A stretch of 64,000 bases of DNA from Bryum argenteum (GCA_037043015.1 CM073321.1:21945001-22009000), one strand, 5' to 3'. Shown: positions 1 through 12,171, counted from the stretch's first letter. Made by a program: numbers and translations. Notes: a model not told the origin generated them from the sequence alone.

Positions 1-2835
1 CAGTCTTCGACTTGTACAAATCTTTGAACACGTTGAAATATACGACGGCCTGGCAATGCCGATCGGTTGTCTCCGTAATAAATAGCAAGACGTCAGGATT
101 CTTTATAGAGGGGTCAAACACAGAATCCTTCCAAGCATTCAGGAAGTCATTGAAGTAGACATTCGAAGTGTCGTCCACTCTACTACTATGGCCCGGGACG
201 CATCTGAGGTCGATAATACCCAATGCGCACCTTCCATCGTCCCAAGTATATCCATTATCCCAGCCATCGAATTGAAAGGTCTCAGCATCAAACATTCGTG
301 TGCGAAGTTCCGGAGTTGGCAGCGAAAAATCCCCTTTCACTTCCAAAAATTTCTTGAAGAACTCCGCAGCGTACTCGGAGATCTGTTCGGAACTCTTGTT
401 CTTCGTCATCTTCTGGCAGTAGTCGGTAAAGAAGCTGTCTCCGGGAACGGAAAGGAGCATCAACATAGTCTGCCGGTTGACGTTGTAATCGCACTTAAAC
501 TCATTCCTCTTGTCAACAACAAAGTTGTCAGTACTGTCAAATAACCCGAGAGCAGGCTTGATGTAGTGGAACTCTTTGGCAACACATTTTTTCCTCTTGC
601 GCTTCTCCATCCACATCTTTATGGCAACGCACTCCCAGTAGTTGACCTTTGACTTCTTGAACAACACCTTCGGATAGGGTAGATCCCGATTGGGAGTCTT
701 ATTCAGAAGATGTTGCGTAAGAGTCTTTAAGTCGTGCTCCTCCAATCCTGACATGCACTTGAAGGTATTGCGGGTCAAGACAGTATCCTTGGATTTTGAG
801 GCCCAATCTTGCGCTCGGTTGAAAGGCTCGCAAGTGTCGGGGTCAATCAATTCTCCTAGCCCGTTTGCAATGGTAACATTGGACCACAGTTGGTATACTT
901 CCTCGAATGTAGTGATAAGTTCCAATTCGTCGAGGAGGTCCGATGGCTTTAACAGCTTGTCGAGTGATTTGGTGTTGATGCTCATGAAGCGTTTCACCAC
1001 AGCCTCCTCAAACTCCTGAAGAGGAGAGCAACTTCATTAAAAAACATGAAGTGATGATAGTAATCGTTTAAATCTACGCGAATTTAGCTCGATTCGAGCT
1101 AAACGCCCTGAATTTAGCTCGGATCGAGCTAAATTCGCGTAGATTCAAACGTACGAATGGTTCAGAATGAGTCGAGTTGAAAGGTGCACTATTACTAAGA
1201 TAACTTTGTTGCAGATAGAGAAAAACTGTGTTGCAAGACGTACCTCATACTTCCGCCGGGCGATAGTTTGTTCGACAGTTGCACGAACGGACTTGGGCTT
1301 CGGACCACACTTCGCGGGCGACCCGTATTCCAACCAAACACTCCTCGCGCCCAAGATATTTGTGCCCCAACAAGGTGTGAACGTTCCGGTGTTGTTGGTC
1401 TTTTTAGCCATGATGGACACGTCCATGATCATTTTCGCGTCAGAATGCCAAACAATTTGTGCCCGCCAAGTCTTCAAGGCAGTAATCTTATCAGCTGCAA
1501 TTCTAGCCTCCATGATCAGCTCCTTTGCTGCTTGAACATGATGTTGCCCATTGATGACACGGAAATTGCACTTTGAGGCGAGTAGTTCATCCCAGTCCCA
1601 TGTCTCAGGGGCCTTATCCATCACCAGCATAATGATGATGGTCTGCCTCAAGTTCAAATCGATTGCGTTTGTCAATATGTTTTTGTAATGCACAACTCCA
1701 GCGGTCTCCAGCTTCCGGACGATATACCGCGCATCACCATTCACAAGGAGATCGATAGACACGTTGACTGGAGGAGAGTCCTTCCCAAAAACGTAACAAG
1801 GCCCAAACTTCTCCCAGAAATCCTTCAAGGTCTTACTTGCTGCTTCGTAATCGATATCCTCCTCGGTTGAGGCGTGCTTCATAATAGGATTCAAGTAAGT
1901 GAGAGTACTGCCCCCCAAATTACTCTTGGATCTCTTCCCCTTCTTAACTGGGGATGGGTTTGAGTTGCGACGTTTCTTTGAGGCCGAAGGAGTTGCCTCA
2001 ATGGACGCCATTCCCGATCGAGCTGTTTCAGACCCGCTACCCTCTTCAACCGCAGCCAGAAGTGCCGTTCGTGCGGGTGCTTTACCTTTGGCCTTGTTTA
2101 ACTCGTAATCATTCAAGGCACTCCATATATTCATGCAATACTGCTCATAGGTCTGAACAAATTTTTTGAGAGAGCTTACATTCAATAACCCTGTGACAAT
2201 GTGGTCTACGAGCCCCGCCTCTGTCTTTCCCACCATGTAATTCCTGATAGTGTCGTGCGAGTATCGCACTTCATCCTCAGGAATGACTATAGTGAACACG
2301 AACTCAGGGACGCAGGTCACCTTGAGCGTGATCAAGAGGTGCAACTCCTCATAGTTGACACACTTTATGAATGTGTCGTTGCAGATGGGGAGATGCGCGG
2401 GATTAGTTCCAGACTGTTGAAAAAGGTGGAAAATTCCATTCTCCTTCGGGTATAAGGACCAGGATACGATCGAATACGGCTTCGGAGCTCACCGCATTCC
2501 GTATTGCTGGACGTCCTCGGCAGCATCTGCGAGTACATTTGAGTGCTCCACGTCTAAGGGCTCAAGGTATCCTTCGATAGAACTTGTCTTGAACTGCACG
2601 TGAGATAAACAGAACAGAAGGGGAATTAGCTCGAACCGAGCTAAATTCCTAACCAGGAATGTATCGTACAGAATTTATGAATTAAAAACAAACCAATGGT
2701 GTTTACGCGAAGTAAACATACTTCATGATCACGAGGTTCATCCTGACTCGGATATTCGATGAGTCTCCCTGAGTTGGCAGGAACAATTCTAGCAGTGCTC
2801 TTAATGCGAGCCACGTCTGCAATTCGGTGCAAAAA
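1..2835 (-). CDS. ParB/Srx-like domain protein, multi-exon, runs off the left edge
   Basis: Three coding exons read on the minus strand: 2835-2722, 2593-1244 and 1015-1 (still open at the edge, 338 codons without a stop). Introns 2721-2594 and 1243-1016 have clean GT-AG borders, and phase is kept (the second junction joins RRKYE to EFEEAVV). Features in order: a segment LPICND near 2400, also found in the 54-62 kb gene; a Ser/Lys-rich basic linker with KKRRNSNPSPVKKGKRSK near 1930-1990 that looks like a nuclear localisation signal; and a ParB/sulfiredoxin-like core ending in VINGQHHVQAAKEL near 1530, in the position of the usual G-x-H-R motif with Arg replaced by His. The last exon holds GWDNGYTWDDG, then a hydrophobic strand (DVLLFI). 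No start Met is visible in the first coding exon. One in-frame TGA lies at 2491-2489; the rest is open. The catalytic or DNA-binding role is inference. Confidence 0.6.
1065..1151. repeat. 87-bp nested palindrome inside an intron
   Basis: Outer arms 1065-1095 and 1121-1151 are inverted copies (29 of 31 positions match). Each contains half of an AGCTCGA palindrome, and the centre 1096-1120 is itself an inverted repeat (GAGCTAAA ... TTTAGCTC). The whole lies in the 1016-1243 intron of the ParB-like gene. Confidence 0.8.
2622..2649. repeat. AGCTCGA-type palindrome in an intron
   Basis: Inverted repeat with arms GGAATTAGCTCG and CGAGCTAAATTCC around a short centre, within the 2594-2721 intron. 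Same family as the sites at 1065-1151 and 28.2-29.4 kb. Confidence 0.75.
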
Positions 2836-3520
2836 CTGTAAGTGCCAACGCTACCTTAAGAATGCAGATAAGCTACTTAACTTGTATTGTCACGAAACAG
2901 CCTTGCATTTAGGTTTTGACACTGCAGTGGGCTTATCTCAAATCGAGCTTAGTGTCCAAGCGAACTGCTGGACTACAATCTTCATATTGTAAATAAATAC
3001 TGTGCGTTTAGCAGGATGCCACCTAAATCTTGGACGTCTATCATGTAGGGACCCCGAATGGTGTGTCTATAATGTGAGACCTCAATACTGTGCGTTTAGA
3101 AGGCAGCCACCTAAATACCCCGCGATTAGCAAGCAGCCTCTCAAATGCCTCGCGTTTAGTTGGGCCACCAAAATCCTCAATAGTATGCGTCTAGCATGTA
3201 GGGACGTCAAACTGTGCGTTTAGCAGGCAGCCACCTAAATGCCCCGTGTCTAGCAGGCAGCCACCTAAATCCTCAATATAGATCGTCTAGCATGCAGGGA
3301 CCTCAATACTGTGCGTTTAGGTGGCAACCACCTAAATACTGTGCGTTTAGCTCGTCAAAATGAAATTACCTGTTTTTGGGACCTAAATGTACAGGCGTCA
3401 AACTAAATGCACATTTTAAATTTAGTTACAGAAAATGCACACTGTAAACCTATTCTTGTGCAAAGGATGTCGCACAATTTGAATTCAATTCCAAATACAA
3501 ATGGGTTAACAACTGCGTAC
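2836..3520 (-). repeat. First intron of the ParB-like gene, packed with TTTAG...CTAAA repeat units
   Basis: Tandem, diverged units carry GTGCGTTTAG followed by CCACCTAAAT or a variant, roughly from 3000 to 3350. One unit at 3316-3336 is a perfect inverted repeat, TTTAGGTGG / CCACCTAAA. A degenerate AGCTCGA-type palindrome lies near 2930-2953. The intron start (minus strand, from 3450) has GGTTTACAGTGTGCATTT, identical to 14166-14183 in the intron of the other gene. The acceptor is TTACAG at 2836. Confidence 0.55.
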
Positions 3521-3900
3521 CTGAAGCGTGTGTTTGCAAATGATCTCAAAACGAAACCCTACGCCGCAATCTTTCACCTCGTGCGAAAAACCCCAATCAA
3601 AACGAGGAGCTGAAACACAAAAACTGAGCAAATGTAAGAGCGGAGCGGAACAAGAAGGTGCGGGAGCGAAGCACAACAGAAGCGGAGCAGAACAGCGAGA
3701 GAAATGCAGAGCGGTAGTACTTCGGAAGGAGCGCAGCACAACAGAAGCGGAGCGGCAGGAGCGCAGGCTGCGCAGCACAACAGAGCGGCAGATGCAGGTA
3801 CAGCACAACTTCGGAAGCAAGGTCGGAGAGAAGGCGCGACAGATCTCGCAGCTGCCCTCGCAGCTGCCCGGGCTGCCCTACAAAGCTTCTCTCCACGTGC
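3521..3900 (-). promoter_or_regulatory. CT-rich 5' leader exon of the ParB-like gene
   Basis: Read on the minus strand this is a C/T-rich leader. It ends GATTGCGGCGTAGGG (3571-3557), then a CAG|GTACGC splice donor at 3521/3520. The same signature precedes the DUF7869-type gene at 13755-14094. A CACGTG G-box lies at 3894-3899 and a TATATA stretch at about 4030-4042, upstream on this strand. The transcription start is not known. Confidence 0.5.
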
Positions 3901-3959
3901 CCGATGTTCGGCTGCTAATGTTTTGTTTTAAAATTCTGCTAAATTTTGGTAAATCCTAA

Positions 3960-5120
3960 TGTGAGCAAGAAGTACGAGGAACAATAAAGTGGTATTGAAA
4001 AAGATTGATAGAACGAGTATATGGTTCACATATATATATACCCCAGTTAGGGCAGTAATTTTAAATACTTTTACTTTAGACTTTTACTTAACTTGAACTA
4101 ATCTTACCTATTTTAGGAAATTTAAGCGTACAAATCTAATATAAGAATTAAGATTTTCATATTGTCTTTGAAGCACTACTTCATAAGGAGTACCGTATCC
4201 ATATTTCATAAAATATCTTAGTTTTTTTTCAAACCCCTCGTGCATTCTAACTTTAGTATTCATTTGGGTTAAGTTAAGCAAAACTATTTAACATAAGTAC
4301 TTAATACATTATGTCTAGTATTCTGGGTATGGTACTTAGGAATTCTATACGTCGAATTTTAAGATTAAATTGTATTATTTTAAATGAAATACCCTAAGTT
4401 TAATATCTTACTAGTACATAAGATAAGATACTATAATTTGATTATTTACTAGATTTGGTGAGGTGTTCTAACTACAATACCAATATATTCTTAAAGTAGT
4501 ATTCTATGTTTAGTATTGAGTTATGTTAGCTAAGGGAAGTTATTTAAAATAAGTATTTAATAAAATATGTGTAGTATTCTGAATATAGTGTAATTCAAGA
4601 ATTCTAAATGTGTAATTTTAAGATTAAAATTGTATTGTTTTAAGTGAAATACTCAAAGTTTAGTATCTTACTAGTAAATAAGGTAAGCTACTCTAACTTG
4701 ATTATTTACTAAATTAGGTCTGATATTCTAATTGTAGTAATCAAATAATCCAAAAGTTGTATTCAAAGATACAAGTTGAGTTGTTTAAACGAAATACTAT
4801 ATCATAAGTATTTGATAAATTAAGTCCAATATTCTAAACATAGTATTCATGAATTTTAAAACTAATTGGTGTTCTAAAATTAGGATTAATGAAACAAAAT
4901 ACTCTATGATATTAATTGAGTTATTTTAGACGAAATACTCTAACATAAGTGTTTTGAAAATTAAATTTAATATTCTAAGTATAATAGTTTAGATTTCTAT
5001 AAGTAGTTAGTATTTTAAATTTAAGATTGAGATATTTTAAGCAAAATATTTCAAGATAATAATTGTGTTATTTGAAGTGCAATTATCTAAGATTAGAATT
5101 TAGAAATTTGGTTTTAGTGT
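3960..5120. repeat. AT-rich diverged tandem repeat region
   Basis: No gene is visible. Blocks near 4302 and 4557 are clear diverged copies about 255 bp apart (shared pieces include AATTTTAAGATTAAA and TATCTTACTAGTA). Weaker copies follow near 4810 and 4960. Confidence 0.55.
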
Positions 5121-5129
5121 GTAGATAAG

Positions 5130-6560
5130 CTAATAAGGCCCACATACAAATATTTGAACCATCACAAATTTTGTAAAGAAATTGAAGCTATTTTTCTCGA
5201 ATTACTTTAGAATAGTCCAAGTGAATACAACTTTGAAAAATAGAGGCAAAATAGTAAGAAAGGGAGTAAAAATAATTCTTAATCTTGGATTAGCTAAACA
5301 TTATTTACCTTATAAACATGATGGAGCAATAAAAAAAAATCATACGAGTAACGCATCTATATGTGGGATAATATGATTTTAATACTAGTTATAGCTAATT
5401 ATAACCCTATAAAAATGATAGAATAAAATAAAAAAATCATGGGAGAATCGCATCTATATGTCATAATATAGGTGCACCCACGAGAACTTTGAATAATAAG
5501 GAGATAAAGAATGAAAGGGTAGTAGAAGTGATAATAACACTTGCATTAGCTAATAGGGACCCTATGAATGTGATGGAAGTGTTAAGGAAATCATAGGAGA
5601 ATGGCAACTTTGAGCTTGAGCTTACATGGGAATATTTAAATTGGGAGAGTTTGAAGTAAGGAAGCGTATGCAAATATATAAACAAGAATGGAGTAAAAGG
5701 AGTCTTGACAATTTTCCTAAGTAATTCATATCATATAAAAAATATGGTAAAAATCTTAAGGCCACATGAAGAAGGGAAGTATTTTTCTTGAATTCCCTAT
5801 ATCTAATTAGACATTTTTAAATTGGTGGTGACTGTGAGGAGATGTATAAGATGGAAAAGAGAGAAAATTGGTTTGTGTTTAGATAATCTAATAAGGACCA
5901 TATAAAAATGTGAGACCCATCAAAAAAAATTTAAAAAAACCACAACTATTTATCCCGAATTACTATACAATGGTCGAAATGACCAATACTTCGAAAAATA
6001 GCGGGAAAATAGTAAAGAGGGGACGAAAAATCATTTTCAATCATAAACTAGTTAATAAGTACCTTATGATCATGATGCAACAATAAGAAAACTCATACGA
6101 GTGACGGATTCATATGGTCGATTTTGGTTCAAGTATTCGAAACCACCACAAATTTCAAAAATTAAGGTTAAATAGATAGAGGTGAGGATAATATGATTTT
6201 AACACTTGGTCTAACTTATAATGACCCTATTAAAATGACGGAGTCATAAAAAAAACCATAGGGGAATTGCATCTATATGTCTTGTTTTAATGGCAACCAC
6301 CAGAACTTTGAATAATAAAGACATATAGAATTAAAGCTTAGAGTAGAAGAGGTGATACTAACATTTAAACAAGCTAATAAGAACCCCATTAATGTGATGG
6401 AAGTGTTAAGAAATTCATAGGAGAATGGGAACTATCTGCTTGTGCTTATAATTATGGGAATATTTGTATCGGTACGTTTTGAAGTAAGTGGGCATAAAGG
6501 GAGTAAAAGGAGTGAATGATGATAACTTTTCTAGGTGGTTCATATAGTGTGAAAAGAGGC
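5130..6560. repeat. Old direct duplication of about 0.6-0.7 kb
   Basis: The segment near 5130-5740 is repeated, diverged, at about 5885-6550 (offset 758 to about 820 bp because of indels). Shared landmarks are CGAATTACT..A at 5200 and 5960, GATAATATGATTTTAA at 5365 and 6187, and AACTTTGAATAATAA at 5485 and 6308. No coding sequence is supported. Confidence 0.6.
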
Positions 6561-6579
6561 TGAGACATTTTAAGAAAAT

Positions 6580-6749
6580 AAGCAACGTTATCGAATCACC
6601 AGTATACTTTATCTAAAATCCACTTGAAAACGTTGCTTACTTTTTTGGAAACGTCGCTAAAGCAAGTTCGAAAACGTTGCTCAATTTGAGCAACGTTTAC
6701 ACAAAAGCAACGTTTGTAACGTCGCAAACCCTTGTCTTTTCTAGTAGTG
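6580..6749 (-). mobile_element. CACTA (En/Spm)-like terminal fragment
   Basis: On the minus strand the segment starts CACTACTAGAAAAGAC (from 6749), the usual form of a plant CACTA terminal repeat. It is followed by many short direct and inverted copies of AACGTTGC / GCAACGTT / AACGTCGC, which look like subterminal binding-site repeats. No transposase or matching second end is recognised, so this is a fragment or a small non-autonomous copy. Confidence 0.5.
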
Positions 6750-9031
6750 TGAAGCAAATTTAATATACAAAGATAGCTTCTTGTAAGTACAACCCGAAAT
6801 TGACAATTGGTTCGAAAAACTGACAAAATAAAATGTTATAAGTTATAATTCCAAAACACGAGCAACAAACAACGATAGCAATGATGGGTGTAACACAAAA
6901 GTCAAAACTCCCTCTTATAATATAGGTTTATTTGTAAAGATTCAAAATTGAACCAATCACATGAAAGTACGGGAGGAGTTTGTATCCCTTTTTGCCTCAT
7001 GTATGGCTTGATTTTCATGTAAAGCATTCCATAGTATGAGGTGGGGGTTACCCCAAGTGCCAAATATTTAAAGTGATCTATAGGGTTCAACAAAGGGTGT
7101 GAGGGTCACCCTTGATTTGCATGGTCAATCTCTAATAACCCTAGTGATAAGATGTATTTCAATGTACGTTAAAGTATCAACAAATAACTAAACTGAAGAT
7201 GGAAATTATTAGTGGTGTCTTTAAGACCCAATATGAAAGTCAAGTAGTTGGATTTATCACTATTCCACAAAAATTCTACAAATAAGTGAATTCGGCTTTT
7301 AAAAATTATATTCAACTTGAACATATGGCTATTCTATGGAATGAGAGAAGGTGAACACTGCTTCAAGCACTTCGGTAACCCTATTAGAGCCTAAGAATAG
7401 GAGGCTCAAAGTTGAGGACCCAACAGAGGTGGGCATGCCTTTTTGTAAGACAACTCAACACCAAATTTGATTTAGTGTTGAATAATCATTTGTAAATGTG
7501 CAAGTATAATATTGGAAAATGAAAAGACATAATTGTTGTTGTGTTTTGAGTGGCCTCAAGGCACGGACTACCTTCTTTTAAAAGATGTAGTTCAGTTACC
7601 TTTGACTCAATTGAAGAAAAACATTACCATGTTCTAATTTGAGTGGCTCTAAGGCACAAACCACCTTCCTTTGAATGATGTAGTTCAATAACGCAACTAA
7701 AGATATGTAAGCGGCTACCATCTTCCTAGATACCCTATTTGGTTTACCAAAAGCCTCATCCTTATAAGTAAAATACCATGTTTACTTAGCTCAGATTTAT
7801 TCGTCATCCTTCAACTCCTTGACTTGAACATTAGTTGTTAATTTATTGTGTTTAGAATAAAAATCAATGATGTCCCCCTCATGAGGCCCTCTATCTCTAA
7901 TTGGGCCCTAAGGGAGTAAAAACATTAATATTTTCCGAGTATCACCCTAGTCACTGGATTTAAAAATATATTTGCTAACTTATATGAAATTTATTCATAG
8001 CATGCTATCGTAGAGTACTAGTATCAGAAGTTGTGTAGAATAATTTAAATCATTCGATTAAAACTCCGAACACTTCATTGATAAAGGACACTAAAAGTAA
8101 TATTGGGGAAGGAAATTTCACAACAAATTACAACTTTATATCAAGTCAAGAATGGAAACATTTGTACTAATGCGTTGCGGATTTGAGTTACCCTACTTGT
8201 ACCTTAAATTCTCACTCAACTTTGAATACTTTTGAGTGTGAGCTTTATAAAACTATTTGTAAGGCTTGGAATAAGTTGAGATACATGAAATTGAATGAAG
8301 AATTTATAGTAAATGGAGGAATACAACATGTTTTGAAAACTATAAACTAAAGGTTGCTTGAATGACTAATTAGTTTTATCAATACTCTACTATACAATGA
8401 AATCAAAACATCCATCGAGAATTATTGTCTTTATACTAAGTCCTTGTGTAAACATCATTATACATAGATAGAGTAAACCATATTGATTGACTTTAAACAT
8501 TATATTTTGATTTAAAATCTCACTTGAGGGTGACATTCATGCCCTACGTACTCATGTAAAAATATTTGAATATTGGGCATTTGGAATTGTTACTACTTGC
8601 ATAGACCAAAAAGTTTGATTGGTTTATAATCACGCCTCGACATTGCCTATGGAAATATCTTGCCTTGTTTGTATTTGAAATTGAAAGCTTATAACAAATA
8701 AGCCACTAATTCAAATGGAAACGACACAAGAACTAGAGTGCAATTTAATTGAAGGGTCCACAAGCTACTCTTTAATTTGAAGTTTCTATTTAATTTATTA
8801 TTATATTTTCCATTGCTTTTGTGCTCTCGAGTTTTGTGCACTTTGACCAATTACAAGCCTCTAAATCTATCAACATGAATAGACGAGTATGTACTTCTGT
8901 CCTCTTGACACAACCACATGTCTCTCTTAAAATGTCTCTTTTTTTGTTCCATTAAGAATAGTTAAATGATAAATTATTAATTTTTAACCATCAGTCTTTA
9001 TTGAATTTTTAATAATTCAAAGTCGTGGGGG
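6750..9031. other. AT-rich stretch without a recognisable gene
   Basis: I see no coding region. One local duplication: a block with GAGTGGC(C/T)(C/T)(T/C)AAGGCAC then GATGTAGTTCA occurs near 7545 and again near 7640. Confidence 0.4.
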
Positions 9032-9247
9032 TACACGAAATTTGATAATTAGTGTTAGATACACTAATTTACATAAACATGTATAAGTTTTTACTGTTCA
9101 ATAATTTTACCCACTATATTGGCCAAGGTGGGGTCCTTATATAGTATTAGAATCAATGCTCTTGGTAAATATTTTTAAACAAAAGTAAAAATTTATAGCA
9201 TTTTCAAATCTTATAATAATCTAACACTAATTATCAAATTTAGTGTA
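9032..9247. mobile_element. MITE-like element with about 29-bp terminal inverted repeats
   Basis: 9032-9060 and 9219-9247 are inverted copies (28 of 29 positions). Each reads inwards as TACAC, one variable base, then AAATTTGATAATTAGTG and on to GTTAGAT. The 216-bp element is AT-rich and encodes nothing. No target duplication is clear. Confidence 0.55.
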
Positions 9248-9354
9248 GTGCTAGAAAAGTCAAAAGTGAGTATACGAATTGTAGTAAATTGTAGTAATTG
9301 TAATACATTAATTGTTTCAAAAAAATAAAAATAAAAATTGTAGTAATTGTAGTG

Positions 9355-9500
9355 GGTTCAGGGGGGTATTAATGGGGTCAGGGGGGGGGGGATATTAATG
9401 GGGGTCGGGAGGGGGGGTATTAACGGGGGGGGGGGGTATTAACAGGGGGGGGTGTATTAATGGTCGGAGGAGGGTTATTAATGGTCGGGGGGGGGTTTAA
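9355..9500 (+). repeat. G-rich minisatellite
   Basis: Irregular units of a G run (6 to 12 G) followed by (T)ATTAA(T/C), with GGTC spacers, about 8 units. The plus strand has many runs of four or more G and could form G-quadruplexes. Confidence 0.75.
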
Positions 9501-9820
9501 CGGAGGCGGTGGCTGCAGGCAGTGCCGGCATGCCAGGCCCCTCCCAGCATTAAGCAGCTCATGGGGGAGGGGTGGCAGCCGTTGGAGCCTCCCGCTCCCT
9601 CCCCGCATCACTGTTCGGGAAGATTTTGGGCTCAAGGAGTCCATAGCCTCTACTTGGGCAGCATGACCAGCCCTTGGTCTTTTTCTCCCGGCTACATGGA
9701 GGAGATTGAAAATTTTATCAAGTTTAAAACCTCTATTGTTTTTTACCGGTCGGTCTAAAACTTTGAAAATAAAATTTCAACCAATAGAAAAACCCCCTTT
9801 TTTCAATTGAACCGGTTAAC

Positions 9821-9964
9821 ATCCATGGCAGGAGTTGAACCTGATGCCCATCACCGGTTGATGGCCATGGATCCTTATAAGCTCTCACATGTTTTGTCAT
9901 AAGAATTAATGTGAGAGGTTATAAGGGTCACCCTTCTATGGTATGATATGAGAGAAGGGTGACC
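9821..9964. repeat. Three adjacent hairpins, one tRNA-like
   Basis: Perfect 9-bp arms ATCCATGGC / GCCATGGAT at 9821-9829 and 9864-9872. Arms 9873-9890 / 9909-9926 match at 17 of 18 positions. Perfect 12-bp arms lie at 9926-9937 / 9953-9964. Read on the minus strand, the first hairpin contains GGTTCAACTCC, a good tRNA B-box/T-arm, and a D-arm-like CATC-loop-GATG. Confidence 0.55.
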
Positions 9965-10018
9965 TCTATTGTACTAAACATGCATGAAAAAAATAAATTA
10001 AAACAAAATTATTTGAAA

Positions 10019-12171
10019 CTACAAGTCAAAATCAACATCATCACCTTCATGGCTCTCATGTCCAGAAAGATATCTTTCGGGGTGAGAAAACAAAAATCTA
10101 AACTTCCTAGAATTTTTCCACAAAGCAATGGCTTCAATCAAGATAGAATCACAATCAACTAGCTTACCTTCCATTGCAATCCTTATCACAGATTCTAAGT
10201 TCTTAGTTTGCAAATTACTACGAAATTTAGTCTTGATGCAATTTTGAATGGAGAAGGCTCTTTCACATTGGGCTGTACTAACACATTGAACCATTGCTAT
10301 GTCGTGAAGAATCCATGATTAGCATATTTTAGTTGAAGGGTGTGATTCCAACTTACCATGGACCACAAATCATGGAAAGTTTTCTCACGCCATTCTCAGA
10401 GAGGCTCAGTATCTTGTATGCATGGAACTCTCTCCTTAGAGCATTAGCATTGATCAAGGGTGCAAACTTCTTTTCTCCAATGGTCTTCTCCTTCCCAAAG
10501 TGCTCACAAATCTTCTCTAACTCACACACCCCAACTTTTCATACCTACTTGTCTAGAAGGCGGCTCACATGGGTTTAGTACTTTAAAACAAGAAATTACA
10601 TCATTTTCTTGAAACCTACCTTCCAACCCTTTGCAAACTTCCTCAAAGAAAGAAGTTTGGAATGCCAAAGCTTCTACTAAGTCACTCTGTTCTATCTCTA
10701 ATCATTTCAACATCATGAAATTTGGAACCACGGATTTCGGAGGACAACCTCAAGATACCCTCCCGGAGGACCAAATGAAGGGATTATATGATACCCAATA
10801 TCATCATTAAAAGTTGACTCATTTAAGTCAAGATTTCAATGATGAAAGACATCCTAATTGATGTAATTTCAGATTTAATTAGTGCACCTACACTACTAAC
10901 ATCCACGGTTTTATACTTTGAAATGTTCTATTTAGGATGGACAAACTATGCAAGATGTCACCAAAAAATACAAGCAAGAAAATATATTTGAAAGTTCTCA
11001 ATTTATTATACAACAAACCTACACCAAAGATCATCATCATCCCGAGGTACATCACGAAAATAAGTGATGACACTTTCAAGTGAATCACATAATGTTGTCA
11101 CAACCTCCCCATCTAGAAAGCCATCTAATTTTTGAAATCTTTTTAGTGTCTTTTGTGTATCAAACAACTCTTTTTGATAGCGGCTAGTTCACATTTAGCT
11201 TTAGAGGATTTCTTGAAGTGAGCTGCAGATCATTCAACATCTTATCTATGACTTTAGACACTTCTTTGCAAGACCTACTTCCAAACATCTAGAGAAGCAA
11301 GGTTAGTTCTATGTGCAACACAATGTACGAAAAAGTTGAAAAGGATTTACTTCCCTCTTTAATTTGGTGGCAACTCCATTTCGGCAACCTAGCATGACTC
11401 ACGCCCCCATCCGATCCAAAGCCAAGGAATTTCTCTAGATCTAAACCCCATTGCTTTAGATTTGTCGAAGAAACCATCAAATATCACAAAGAACATCTTT
11501 TTACCATCGGGAATGTCCAACAAGCCAAGGAATGACACACATGACACACCATCCTCAAGAAATGTGGCAAATATCACTAAGTGTCCCCACACCGATATAT
11601 CGATGAGACTCATCAATCATTATACCAAAGTATGGAGAATTTCTTACTCTATCTAACACTTTTCTATGCATAACACTTGAAATACAAATTAACATGTCCG
11701 CACATGCCTTGTCATCATGGTACAATGTGGGGGTAATTTCGATTTTAAGATCTACAAGAAGATCACACAATGGGGTAAACTTACTCAAAGGAATGGTGTT
11801 CATTCCTATGTAATAAGCCGCCTTGAAAAGTGAAAGAAGAGCATTGTCTGCATTGTCCTTGCTTGATCGGCAATGTGCTTTTCCATCCTCTTGCTTCCCC
11901 GATTGAGCTGCCCATGCCAACTTGCGGTGCTCCACACTTTGAGAGTGATCATGGAATGTCAATACTTGATATTCACCGATCCATCGCAAAGAAAAGGCGC
12001 CACGTCCACCTCCCGCCCCTCGACTTTGCAAAATGTCCTACCAAGGTCCGAATTAAATTCTAACCAATAGAAGTCCTGCGACCACTTATCCTTCCACAAC
12101 ATATTTGCGGCTTGGATAGTAGTGACACTCTCACTGCCCTCATCCGAATTAGTGGCGAATGGCCGCAACAA
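10019..12171 (-). pseudogene. hAT-family transposase, broken
   Basis: Pieces in several frames give a recognisable hAT order. The TTF-type zinc-finger start (FYWLEFNSDLGRTFCK, about 12090-12040) lacks its later Cys residues in this frame. It is followed by HSQSVEHRKLA (11930), a catalytic-type FGIMIDES (about 11610), GFGSDGGVSHA (about 11410), KEG...IVLHIELTLL (about 11300) in place of the usual HCVAHR segment, and the C-terminal dimerisation domain QCERAFSIQNCIKTKFRS (about 10260). Frameshifts and stops separate the parts. The closest type I recognise is the KIAA1586/ZMYM6-like branch of hAT. It acted as a DNA transposase; this copy cannot be functional. Confidence 0.75.

Noticed and set aside
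1167..1576. Plus-strand open frames of 102-122 codons at the left edge
   Set aside because: They lie opposite the coding exon of the ParB-like gene, which has consistent splice sites and motifs on the other strand.
2413..2491. An extra 80-base intron (GTGAGC ... TTTTTCAACAG) in the ParB-like gene to avoid the TGA at 2489
   Set aside because: Splice borders look good, but removing it would shift the frame and lose the LPICND segment shared with the second copy.
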